NCBI GenBank assembly: GCA_964016885.1
Contig: OZ024741.1
Span: forward strand, 411,403,464 to 411,467,463
Direction of reading: 5' to 3'
DNA length: 64,000 nt
From: Eledone cirrhosa
Lineage: Eukaryota; Mollusca; Cephalopoda; Octopoda; Eledonidae
The first letter of the stretch is position 1. The number at the start of each line of letters is the position of its first letter. The notes beneath the pieces were generated by a model that was not told where the DNA came from, did no database searches, and saw nothing but the letters and a program-made list of their open reading frames with translations. Positions 47,801 to 60,184 of this stretch are shown piece by piece. The position numbers were made by a program, and so were the translations under genes.

Positions 47801-50800
47801 CCTGTAAGATCCTCACATTGGTTACACAACAAAAAACACCCAGACTACCCTGTAAGGTTCTCACATTGGTTACACAACAAAAAACACCCAGTCTACCCTG
47901 TAAGGTCCTCACATTGGTTACACAACAAAAAACACCCAGTCTACTCTGTAAGGTCCTCACATTGGTTACACAACAAAAAACACCCAGTCTACCCTGTAAG
48001 GTCCTCACATTGGTTACACAACAAAAAACACCCAGTCTACCCTGTAATATCCTCACATTGGTTACACAACAAAAAACCCTCAGGCTACCCTGTAAGATCC
48101 TCACATTGGTTACACAACAAAAAACACCCAGTCTACTCTGTAAGGTCCTCACATTGGTTACACAACAAAAAACACCCAGTCTACCCTGTAAGATCCTCAC
48201 ATTGGTTACACAACAAAAAACACCCAGTCTACCCTGTAAGATCCTCACATTGGTTACACAACAAAAAACACTCAGTCTACCCTGTAAGGTTCTCACATTT
48301 GTTACACAACAAAAAACACCCAGTCTACCCTGTAAGGTCCTCACATTGGTTACACAAAAAAAACACCCAGTCTACTCTGTAAGGTCCTCACATTGGTTAC
48401 ACAACAAAAAACACCCAGTCTACTCTGTAAGGTCCTCACATTGGTTACACAACAAAAAACACCCAGTCTACCCTGTAAGGTCCTCACATTGGTTACACAA
48501 CAAAAAACACCCAGTCTACCCTGTAAGGTCCTCACATTGGTTACACAACAAAAAACACCCAGTCTACCCTGTAAGGTCCTCACATTGGTTACACAACAAA
48601 AAACACCAAGTCTACCCTGTAAGGTCCTCACATTGGTTACACAACAAAAAACACCCAGTCTACTCTGTAAGGTCCTCACATTGGTTACACAACAAAAAAC
48701 ACCCAGTCTACTCTGTAAGGTCCTCACATTGGTTACACAACAAAAAACACCCAGTCTACTCTGTAAGGTCCTCACATTGGTTACACAACAAAAAACACCC
48801 AGTCTACCCTGTAAGGTCCTCACATTGGTTACACAACAAAAAACACCCAGTCTACCCTGTAAGGTCCTCACATTGATTACACAACAAAAAACACCCAGTC
48901 TACCCTGTAAGGACCTCACTTTGGTTACACAACAAAAAACACCCAGTCTACCCTGTAAGGTCCTCACATTGGTTAAACAACAAAAAACACCCAGTCTACC
49001 CTGTAAGGTCCTCACATTGGTTACACAACAAAAAACACCCAGTCTACCCTGTAAGGTCCTCACATTGATTACACAACAAAAAACACCCAGTCTACCCTGT
49101 AAGGACCTCACTTTGGTTTCACAACAAAAAACACCCAGTCTACCCTGTAAGGTCCTCACATTGGTTACACAACAAAAAACACCCAGTCTACCCTGTAAGG
49201 TCCTCACATTGGTTACACAACAAAAAACACCCAGTCTACCCTGTAAGGTCCTCACATTGGTTACACAACAAAAAACCCTCAGTCTACCCTGTAAGGTCCT
49301 CACATTGGTTAAACAACAAAAAACACCCAGTCTACCCTGTAAGGTCCACACATTGGTTACACAACAAAAAACACCCAGTCTACCCTGTAAGGTCCTCACA
49401 TTGGTTACACAACAAAAAACACCCAGTCTACTCTGTAAGGTCCTCACATTGGTTACACAACAAAAAACACCCAGTCTACTCTGTAAGGTCCTCACATTGG
49501 TTACACAACAAAAAACACCCAGTCTACCCTGTAAGGTCCTCACATTGGTTACACAACAAAAAACACCCAGTCTACCCTGTAAGGTCCTCACATTGGTTAC
49601 ACAACAAAAAACACCCAGTCTACTCTGTAAGGTCCTCACATTGGTTACACAACAAAAAACACCCAGTCTACTCTGTAAGGTCCTCACATTGGTTACAGAA
49701 CAAAAAACACCCAGTCTACTCTGTAAGGTCCTCACATTGGTTACACAACAAAAAACCCTCAGTCTACCCTGTAAGGTCCACACATTGGTTACACAACAAA
49801 AAACCCTCAGTCTACCCTGTAAGGTCCTCACATTGGTTACACAACAAAAAACCCTCAGTCTACCCTGTAAGGTCCTCACATTGGTTACACAACAAAAAAC
49901 ACCCAGTCTACCCTGTAAGATCCTCACATTGGTTACACAACAAAAAACACCCAGTCTACTCTGTAAGGTCCTCACATTGGTTACAGAACAAAAAACACCC
50001 AGTCTACTCTGTAAGGTCCTCACATTGGTTACACAACAAAAAACCATCAGTCTACCCTGTAAGATCCTCACATTGGTTACACAACAAAAAACACCCAGTC
50101 TACTCTGTAAGGTCCTCACATTGGTTACACAACAAAAAACACCCAGTCTACCCTGTAAGATCCTCACATTGGTTACACAACAAAAAACACCCAGACTACC
50201 CTGTAAGGTTCTCACATTTGTTACACAACAAAAAACACCCAGTCTACCCTGTAAGGTCCTCACATTGGTTACACAACAAAAAACACCCAGTCTACCCTGT
50301 AAGGTTCTCACATTTGTTACACAACAAAAAACACCCAGTCTACCCTGTAAGGTCCTCACATTGGTTACGCAACAAAAAACCCTCAGTCTACCCTGTAAGG
50401 TCCTCACATTGGTTACGCAACAAAAAACCCTCAGTCTACCCTGTAAGATCCTCACATTGGTTACACAACAAAAAACACCCAGACTACCCTGTAAGGTCCT
50501 CACATTTGTTACACAACAAAAAACACCCAGTCTACCCTGTAAGGTCCTCACATTTGTTACACAACAAAAAACACCCAGACTACCCTGTAAGGTCCTCACA
50601 TTTGTTACACAACAAAAAACACCCAGTCTACCCTGTAAGGTCCTCACATTGGTTACAAAAAAAAACCCCTCAGTCTACCCTGTAAGGTCCTCACATTGGT
50701 TAAACAACAAAAAACACCCAGTGTACCCTGTAAGGTCCACACATTGGTTACACAGCAAAAAACACCCAGTCTACCTTGTAAGGTCCTCACATTGGTTACA

Positions 50801-53200
50801 CAACAAAAAACCCTCAGTTTACTCTGTAAGGTCCTCACATTGGTTACACAACAAAAAACACCCAGTCTACTCTGTAAGGTCCTCACATTGGTTACACAAC
50901 AAAAAACACCCAGTCTACCTTGTAAGGTCCTCACATTGGTTACACAACAAAAAACCCTCACTTTACTCTGTAAGGTCCTCACATTGGTTACACAACAAAA
51001 AACACCCAGACTACCCTGTAAGGTCCTCACATTTGTTACACAACAAAAAACACCCAGTCTACCCTGTAAGGTCCTCACATTGGTTACAAAACAAAAAACC
51101 CTCAGTTTACTCTGTAAGGTCCTCACATTGGTTACACAACAAAAAACACCCAGTCTACCCTGTAAGGTCCTCACATTGGTTACACAACAAAAACCCTCAG
51201 TCTACTCTGTAAGGTCCTCACATTGGTTACAGAACAAAAAACACCCAGTCTACTCTGTAAGGTCCTCACATTGGTTACACAACAAGAAACACCCAGTCTA
51301 CTCTGTAAGGTCCTCACATTGGTTACACAACAAAAAACCCTCAGTTTACTCTGTAAGGTCCTCACATTGGTTACACAACAAAAAACCCTCAGTCTACCCT
51401 GTAAGGTCCTCACATTGGTTACACAACAAAAAACACCCAGTCTACCCTGTAAGGTCCTCACATTGGTTACACAACGAAAAACACCCAGTCTACCCTGTAA
51501 GGTCCTCACATTGGTTACACAATAAAAAACACCCAGTCTACCCTGTAAGGTCCTCACATTGGTTACACAACAAAAAACACCCAGTCTACCCTGTAAGGTC
51601 CTCACATTGGTTACACAACAAAAAACCCTCAGTCTACCCTGTAAGGTCCTCACATTGGTTACACAACAAAAAACACCCAGTCTACCCTGTAAGGTCCTCA
51701 CATTGGTTACACAACAAAAAACACCCAGTCTACCCTGTAAGGTCCTCACATTGGTTACACAACAAAAAACCCTCAGTCTACCCTGTAAGGTCCTCACATT
51801 GGTTACACAACAAAAAACCCTCAGTCTACCCTGTAAGGTCCTCACACTGGTTACACAACAAAAAACCCTCAGTCTACCCTTGAAGGTCCTCACACTGGTT
51901 ACACAACAAAAAACACCCAGTCTACCCTGTAAGGTCCTCACATTGGTTACACAACAAAAAACCCTCAGTCTACCCTGTAAGGTCCTCACATTGGCTACAC
52001 AACAAAAAAACACCCAGTCTACCCTGTAAGGTCCTCACATTGGTTACACAACAAAAAACCCTCAGTCTACCCTGTAAGGTCATCACATTGGTTACACAAC
52101 AAAAAACCCTCAGTCTACCCTGTAAGGTCCTCACATTGGTTACACAACAAAAAACCCTCAGTCTACCCTGTAAGGTCCTCACATTGGTTACACAACAAAA
52201 AACCCTCAGTCTACCCTGTAAGGTCCTCACATTGGTTACACAACAAAAAACACCCAGTCTACCCTGTAAGGTCCTCACACTGGTTACACAACAAAAAACA
52301 CCCAGTCTACCCTGTAAGGTCCTCACATTGGTTACACAACAAAAAACAACCAGTCTACCCTGTAAGGTCCTCACATTGGTTACACAACAAAAAACCCTCA
52401 GTCTACCCTGTAAGGTCCTCACACTGGTTACACAACAAAAAACACCCAGTCTACCCTGTAAGGTCCTCACATTGGTTACACAACAAAAAACAACCAGTCT
52501 ACCCTGTAAGGTCCCCACATTGGTTACACAACAAAAAACAACCAGTCTACCCTGTAAGGTCCTCACATTGGTTACACAACAAAAAACACCCAGTCTACCC
52601 TGTAAGGTCCCCACATTGGTTACACAACAAAAAACAACCAGTCTACCCTGTAAGGTCCCCACATTGGTTACACAACAAAAAACAACCAGTCTACCCTGTA
52701 AGGTCCTCACATTGGTTACACAACAAAAAACACCCAGTCTACCCTGTAAGGTCCCCACATTGGTTACACAACAAAAAACAACCAGTCTACCCTGTAAGGT
52801 CCTCACATTGGTTACACAACAAAAAACACCCAGTCTACCCTGTAAGGTCCCCACATTGGTTACACAACAAAAAACAACCAGTCTACCCTGTAAGGTCCTC
52901 ACATTGGTTACACAACAAAAAACACCCAGTCTACCCTGTAAGGTCCCCACATTGGTTACACAACAAAAAACAACCAGTCTACCCTGTAAGGTCCTCACAT
53001 TGGTTACACAACAAAAAACACCCAGTCTACCCTGTAAGGTCCCCACATTGGTTACACAACAAAAAACAACCAGTCTACCCTGTAAGGTCCCCACATTGGT
53101 TACACAACAAAAAACAACCAGTCTACCCTGTAAGGTCCTCACATTGGTTACACAACAAAAAACAACCAGTCTACCCTGTAAGGTCCTCACATTGGTTACA
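35900..53200. repeat. Segmental duplication of about 9.6 kb within the 48-bp satellite
   Basis: The same order of variants and the same single-base frame changes recur at a fixed distance. Positions 41050, 41577 and 42394 match 50696, 51223 and 52040, all 9,646 bases apart. Further left, 36536 matches 46090 (9,554 apart), and around 39518 the offset is 9,358, showing gains or losses of whole units between the copies. The block at about 41900-42400 has a third copy at about 54900-55440. Confidence 0.8.
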
Positions 53201-56200
53201 CAACAAAAAACCCTCAGTCTACCCTGTAAGGTCCTCACATTGGTTACACAACAAAAAACACCCAGTCTACCCTGTAAGGTCCCCACATTGGTTACACAAC
53301 AAAAAACAACCAGTCTACCCTGTAAGGTCCCCACATTGGTTACACAACAAAAAACAACCAGTCTACTCTGTAAGGTCCTCACATTGGTTACACAACAAAA
53401 AACCCTCAGTTTACTCTGTAAGGTCCTCACATTGGTTACACAACAAAAAACACCCAGTCTACCCTGTAAGGTCCTCACATTGGTTACACAACAAAAAACC
53501 CTCAGTCTACCCTGTAGGGTCCCCACATTGGTTACACAACAAAAAACACCCAGTCTACCCTGTAAGGTCCTCACATTGGTTACACAACAAAAAACACCCA
53601 GTCTACCCTGTAAGGTCGTCACATTGGTTACACAACAAAAAACCCTCAGTCTACCCTGTAAGGTCCCCACATTGGTTACACAACAAAAAACAACCAGTCT
53701 ACCCTGTAAGGTCCCCACATTGGTTACACAACAAAAAACAACCAGTCTACTCTGTAAGGTCCTCACATTGGTTACACAACAAAAAACCCTCAGTTTACTC
53801 TGTAAGGTCCTCACATTGGTTACACAACAAAAAACACCCAGTCTACCCTGTAAGGTCCTCACATTGGTTACACAACAAAAAACCCTCAGTCTACCCTGTA
53901 AGGTCCTCACATTGGTTACACAACAAAAAACAACCAGTCTACCCTGTAAGGTCCTCACATTGGTTACACAACAAGAAACACCCAGTCTACCCTGTAAGAT
54001 CCTCACATTGGTTACACAACAAAAAACACCCAGTCTACTCTGTAAGGTCCTCACATTGGTTACACAACAAGAAACACCCAGTCTACCCTGTAAGATCCTC
54101 ACATTGGCTACACAACAAGAAACACCCAGTCTACTCTGTAAGGTCCTCACATTGGTTACACAACAAAAAACCCTCAGTCTACCCTGTAAGGTCCTCACAT
54201 TGGTTACACAACAAAAAACACCCAGTCTACCCTGTAAGATCCTCACATTGGTTACACAACAAAAAACCCTCAGTCTACCCTGTAAGGTCCTCACATTGGT
54301 TACACAACAAAAAACAACCAGTCTACCCTGTAAGGTCCTCACATTGGTTACACAACAAAAAACAACCAGTCTACCCTGTAAGGTCCTCACATTGGTTACA
54401 CAACAAAAAACACCCAGTCTACCCTGTAAGGTCCTCACATTGGTTACACAACAAAAAACACCCAGTCTACCCTGTAAGGTCCTCACATTGGTTACACAAC
54501 AAAAAACAACCAGTCTACCCTGTAAGGTCCTCACATTGGTTACACAACAAAAAACCCTCAGTCTACCCTGTAAGGTCCTCACATCGGTTACACAACAAAA
54601 AACCCTCAGTCTACCCTGTAAGGTCCACACATTGGTTACACAACAAAAAACACCCAGTCTACCCTGTAAGGTCCTCACATTGGTTACACAACAAAAAACC
54701 CTCAGTCTACCCTGTAAGGTCCTCACATTGGTTACACAACAAAAAACCCTTAGTCTACCCTGTAAGGTCCTCACATTGGTTACACAACAAAAAACACCCA
54801 GTCTACCCTGTAAGGTCCTCACATTGGTTACACAACAAAAAACCCTCAGTCTACCCTGTAAGGTCCTCACATTGGTTACACAATAAAAAACACCCAGTCT
54901 ACCCTGTAAGGTCCTCAGATTGGTTACACAACAAAAAACACCCAGTCTACCCTGTAAGGTCCTCACATTGGTTACACAACAAAAAACCCTCAGTCTACCC
55001 TGTAAGGTCCTCACATTGGTTACACAACAAAAAACACCCAGTCTACCCTGTAAGGTCCTCACATTGGTTACACAACAAAAAACACCCAGTCTACCCTGTA
55101 AGGTCCTCACATTGGTTACACAACAAAAAACCCTCAGTCTACCCTGTAAGGTCCTCACATTGGTTACACAACAAAAAACCCTCAGTCTTCCCTGTAAGGT
55201 CCTCACATTGGTTACACAACAAAAAACCCTCAGTCTACCCTTGAAGGTCCTCACACTGGTTACACAACAAAAAACACCCAGTTTACCCTGTAAGGTCCTC
55301 ACATTGGTTACACAACAAAAAACCCTCAGTCTACCCTGTAAGGTCCTCACATTGGTTACACAACAAAAAACACCCAGTCTACCCTGTAAGGTCCTCACAT
55401 TGGCTACACAACAAAAAAACACCCAGTCTACCCTGTAAGGTCCTCACATTGGTTACACAACAAAAAACCCTCAGTCTACCCTGTAAGGTCCTCACATTGG
55501 TTACACAACAAAAAACCCTCAGTCTACCCTGTAAGGTCCTCACATTGGTTACACAACAAAAAACCCTCAGTCTACCCTGTAAGGTCCTCACATTGGTTAC
55601 ACAACAAAAAACCCTCAGTCTACCCTGTAAGGTCCTCACATTGGTTACACAACAAAAAACCCTCAGTCTACCCTGTAAGGTCCTCACACTGGTTACACAA
55701 CAAAAAACACCCAGTCTACCCTGTAAGGTCCTCACATTGGTTACACAACAAAAAACAACCAGTCTACCCTGTAAGGTCCTCACATTGGTTACACAACAAA
55801 AAACAACCAGTCTACCCTGTAAGGTCCTCACATTGGTTACACAACAAAAAACAACCAGTCTACCCTGTAAGGTCCTCACACTGGTTACACAACAAAAAAC
55901 ACCCAGTCTACCCTGTAAGGTCATCACATTGGTTACACAACAAAAAACCCTCAGTCTACTCTGTAAGGTCCTCACATTGGTTACACAACAAAAAACCCTC
56001 AGTCTACCCTGTAAGGTCCTCACACTGGTTACACAACAAAAAACACCCAGTCTACCCTGTAAGGTCATCACATTGGTTACACAACAAAAAACCCTCAGTC
56101 TACTCTGTAAGGTCCTCACATTGGTTACACAACAAAAAACAACCAGTCTACCCTGTAAGGTCCTCACACTGGTTACACAACAAAAAACACCCAGTCTACC

Positions 56201-58700
56201 CTGTAAGGTCCTCACATTGGTTACACAACAAAAAACAACCAGTCTACCCTGTAAGGTCCTCACATTGGTTACACAACAAAAAACAACCAGTCTACCCTGT
56301 AAGGTCCTCACATTGGTTACACAACAAAAAACCCTCAGTCTACCCTGTAAGGTCCTCACATTGGTTACACAACAAAAAACAACCAGTCTACCCTGTAAGG
56401 TCCTCACATTGGTTACACAACAAAAAACACCCAGTCTACCCTGTAAGATCCTCACATTGGTTACACAACAAAAAACCCTCAGTCTACCCTGTAAGGTCCT
56501 CACATTGGTTACACAACAAAAAACAACCAGTCTACCCTGTAAGGTCCTCACATTGGTTACACAACAAAAAACACCCAGTCTACCCTGTAAGATCCTCACA
56601 TTGGTTACACAACAAAAAACCCTCAGTCTACCCTGTAAGGTCCTCACATTGGTTACACAACAAAAAACCCTCAGTCTACCCTGTAAGGTCCTCACATTGG
56701 TTACACAATAAAAAACACCCAGTCTACCCTGTAAGGTCTTCACATTGGTTACACAACAAAAAACCCTCAGTCTACCCTGTAAGGTCCTCACATTGGTTAC
56801 ACAACAAAAAACCCTCAGTCTACCCTGTAAGGTCCACACATTGGTTACACAACAAAAAACACCCAGTCTACCCTGTAAGGTCCTCACATTGGTTACACAA
56901 CAAAAAACCCTCAGTCTACCCTGTAAGGTCCTCACATTGGTTACACAACAAAAAACCCTCAGTCTACCCTGTAAGGTCCACACATTGGTTACACAACAAA
57001 AAACACCCAGTCTACCCTGTAAGGTCCTCACATTGGTTACACAACAAAAAACCCTCAGTCTACCCTGTAAGGTCCACACATTGGTTACACAACAAAAAAC
57101 ACCCAGTCTACCCTGTAAGGTCCTCACATTGGTTACACAACAAAAAACCCTCAGTCTACCCTGTAAGGTCCTCACATTGGTTACACAACAAAAAACCCTC
57201 AGTTTACCCTGTAAGGTCCACACATTGGTTACACAACAAAAAACACCCAGTCTACCCTGTAAGGTCCTCACATTGGTTACACAACAAAAAACACCCAGTC
57301 TACCCTGTAAGGTCCACACATTGGTTACACAACAAAAAACCCTCAGTCTACCCTGTAAGGTCCTCACATTGGTTACACAACAAAAAACCCTCAGTCTACC
57401 CTGTAAGGTCCTCACATTGGTTACACAACAAAAAACACCCAGTCTACCCTGTAAGGTCCTCACATTGGTTACACAACAAAAAACACCCAGTCTACCCTGT
57501 AAGGTCCTCACATTGGTTACACAACAAAAAACACCCAGTCTACCCTGTAAGGTCCTCACATTGGTTACACAACAAAAACACCCAGTCTACCCTGTAAGGT
57601 CCACACATTGGTTACGCAACAAAAAACCCTCAGTCTACCCTGTAAGGTCCTCACATTGGTTACACAACAAAAAACCCTCAGTCTACCCTGTAAGGTCCAC
57701 ACATTGGTTACACAACAAAAAACCCTCAGTCTACCCTGTAAGGTCCACACATTGGTTACACAACAAAAAACACCCAGTCTACCCTGTAAGGTCCTCACAT
57801 TGGTTACACAACAAAAAACACCCAGTCTACCCTGTAAGGTCCTCACATTGGTTACACAACAAAAAACACCCAGTCTACCCTGTAAGGTCCTCAAATTGGT
57901 TACACAACAAAAAACACCCAGTCTATCCTGTAAGGTCCTCACATTGGTTACACAACAAAAAACCCTCAGTCTACCCTGTAAGGTCCACACATTGGTTACA
58001 CAACAAAAAACACCCAGTCTACCCTGTAAGGTCCTCACATTGGTTACACAACAAAAAACACCCAGTCTACCCTGTAAGGTCCTCACATTGGTTACACAAC
58101 AAAAAACACCCAGTCTACCCTGTAAGGTCCTCACATTGGTTACACAACAAAAAACACCCAGTCTACCCTGTAAGGTCCTCACATTGGTTACACAACAAAA
58201 AACACCCAGTCTACCCTTGAAGGTCCTCACATTGGTTACACAACAAAAAACCCTCAGTCTACCCTGTAAGGTCCACACATTGGTTACACAACAAAAAACA
58301 CCCAGTCTACCCTGTAAGGTCCTCACATTGGTTACACAACAAAAAACACCCAGTCTACCCTGTAAGGTCCTCACATTGGTTACACAACAAAAAACACCCA
58401 GTCTACCCTGTAAGGTCCTCACATTGGTTACACAACAAAAAACTCTCAGTCTACCCTGTAAGGTCCTCACATTGGTTACACAACAAAAAACACCCAGTCT
58501 ACCCTGTAAGGTCCTCACATTGGTTACACAACAAAGAACCCTCAGTCTACCCTGTAAGGTCCACACATTGGTTACACAACAAAAAACACCCAGTCTACCC
58601 TGTAAGGTCCTCACATTGGTTACACAACAAAAAACACCTTCCCCACCCTGTAATGTGGTCATGGCTTACCCCTGGTCAGGACATCAGTCTATCAGAGGGT

Positions 58701-58916
58701 TTAATCCTTTAGCATTTACACCGGTCATATCCGGCCAGAATTCTCTCACCTCTTTCTGTTCAAATCAGCCGTAACTGGCTACTCATACTTATGTTATGGT
58801 ATTGTCCTCAAAATAAATGATACCAAAATCTCATAGATTCGATATTATGTTAAATAAAGTCTTTACCATGAAAATATAATAGTAAATATAAAGTAATGTA
58901 AATACTAAAGGGTTAA
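58701..58916. mobile_element. piggyBac-like MITE, 208 bp, with TTAA duplications
   Basis: TTAA is present at 58701-58704 and 58913-58916. The inner ends TCCTTTAGCATTTAC (58705-58719) and the complement of GTAAATACTAAAGGG (58898-58912) are inverted repeats with two differences. TTAA targets and CCYT-type ends are the hallmark of piggyBac transposons. The inside holds no long frame. Similar sequences with 'CCGGTCATATCCGGCC' are common in cephalopod DNA, from memory. Confidence 0.8.
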
Positions 58917-59204
58917 GCCCCCTGCTACAGCTAGTATTCATTTTCAGCTGAGTATACCGGAACAATGTAAATAGGTCACATGCATTCACCATTAACAAAC
59001 CATTGCTTTTAACTCCCCAATACTACTTGACTGATATTATATGTAGCACATGTTGCAGTTATTTCTGTTTACATACCAAACCTTCATGTTACCAACATGT
59101 AGCATTGATATATAACATGTAGCATTGATATATAAACTGAGTGGTGACATGACCGACCTGCTCTATATAATTAATACTTTGTTAGAGTGTAACTGTTTAA
59201 GTCT
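58917..59204. other. Unique AT-rich spacer with a short direct repeat
   Basis: No gene is seen. The words ACATGTAGCATTGATATATA occur twice in tandem at 59095-59134. Confidence 0.5.
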
Positions 59205-59455
59205 GTATAAGTGTGTATGTGTGTATGTATGTGTGTATAAGTGTGTATGTATATGTGTATGTGTCTGTGTATGTATGTGTGTATGTATGTATGTATGTGT
59301 GTATGTATGTATGTGTGTATGTATGTGTGTATGTGTGTATGTGTGTATGTGTGTATGTATGTGTGTGTGTGTGTGTGTATGTGTGTTTGTGTGTATGTGT
59401 GTATGTGTGTTTGTGTGTATGTGTGTATGTGTGTATGTATATGTATGTATGTTGG
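59205..59455. repeat. (TGTA/TGTG)n microsatellite
   Basis: Degenerate GTAT/GTGT tract, open in several frames only because of its composition. Confidence 0.95.
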
Positions 59456-59484
59456 TAGCACAACATCCAGTCCTAAATAAATGA

Positions 59485-59735
59485 GGTCGTGTAGGTGTCA
59501 CAACAAAAATACACACAGTCCACGCTGTAATGTGGCCATGTAAGTAACACAGTAAAAACCTCCCAGTCCACACTGTAAACGTGGTTGGTGTTAGGAAGGG
59601 CATCCAGCCGTAGAAAACCAGCCAGACAGTCCTATACGAGCAAGACAACCACTCTTGCCTCTAGTGGGACAATTCCCGTCTAAACCCATGCTAGTGTGGA
59701 AGACAGACGTTAAACGATGATGATGATGATGATGT
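59485..59735 (+). mobile_element. Cephalopod dispersed repeat with two satellite-like modules
   Basis: The right part carries the conserved core GTTAGGAAGGGCATCCAGCC (59590-59609), CCCATGCTAGTGTGGAAGAC, ACGTTAAACGATGATG and a (GAT)n tail, which I recognise as a very abundant octopus/squid interspersed repeat. The left part (about 59490-59582) consists of two diverged modules, each with CA(C)A..AAAAA, CAGTCCAC and CTGTAA, that align with the 48-bp satellite unit in order and spacing. Confidence 0.7.
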
Positions 59736-60050
59736 GAGTATGTGTGTATGTGTGTGTGTGTGTGTTTGTGTGTATGTATGTATGTATGTATGTATGTGTG
59801 TATGTGTGTGAAAGAGAGGGGAGGTGGTATGTGTATGTGAGAGGGGGAGGTGGTATATGTGAGTATGTGAGAGAGGGGAGAGGGGGTATGTGTGTGTATG
59901 TGAGAGAGGAGGGAGGTGGTATGTGTGTGTATGTGAGAGAGGGGGTAGGTGGTATGTGTGTGAGAGAGAGGGGGGAGGTGATATATGTGAGTATGTGAGA
60001 GAGGAGGGAGGTGGTATGTGTGTGTATGTGAGAGAGGGGGGAGGAGGTAC
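59736..60050. repeat. GT-rich tract followed by a GA/GT minisatellite of about 27-29 bp
   Basis: After a TGTG/TGTA tract (to about 59808) come about eight units with GTGTATGTGAGAGAG and GGAGGTGGTAT. Frames on both strands are composition artefacts. Confidence 0.9.
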
Positions 60051-60184
60051 AAATGTGAAGCCTACAACAAGGTCTGGTAGATAAGACACACAATTAGTAA
60101 AAAACTGTGACTTATCTACAGGTATATATTTAAGGGAGATAAATTGTAAATATGTTCATATATCTACCTGTATATTCTACTGCG
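60051..60184. other. Unique spacer
   Basis: Short AT-rich stretch between two arrays, with no recognisable element. Confidence 0.4.

Larger units (their letters stand above)
28795..58655. repeat. 48-bp satellite, about 620 units (29.9 kb)
   Basis: Each unit contains TCCTCACATTGGTTACACAA, then CAAAAAACACCCAGTC, then TACCCTGTAAGG. Three main variants differ at the middle (CACCCAGT, CCCTCAGT, ACAACCAGT) and others have TCCACACATT, TCCCCACATT or CATTTGTT. The first units (28800-28960) and the last (58635-58660) are diverged, with CCACCCTGTAATGT-like words, which marks the original edges. Unit length is a multiple of three, so very long frames are open on both strands; they encode only a 16-residue repeat and are not genes. 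Nested higher-order duplications are described separately. Confidence 0.96.

Noticed and set aside
28795..58655. CRISPR-like array
   Set aside because: The repeats are contiguous with no unique spacers, there are no cas genes, and the genome is eukaryotic.
59163..60093. His/Thr-rich and Cys/Val-rich frames on both strands
   Set aside because: These translate GTAT/GTGT and GAGAGG microsatellites.
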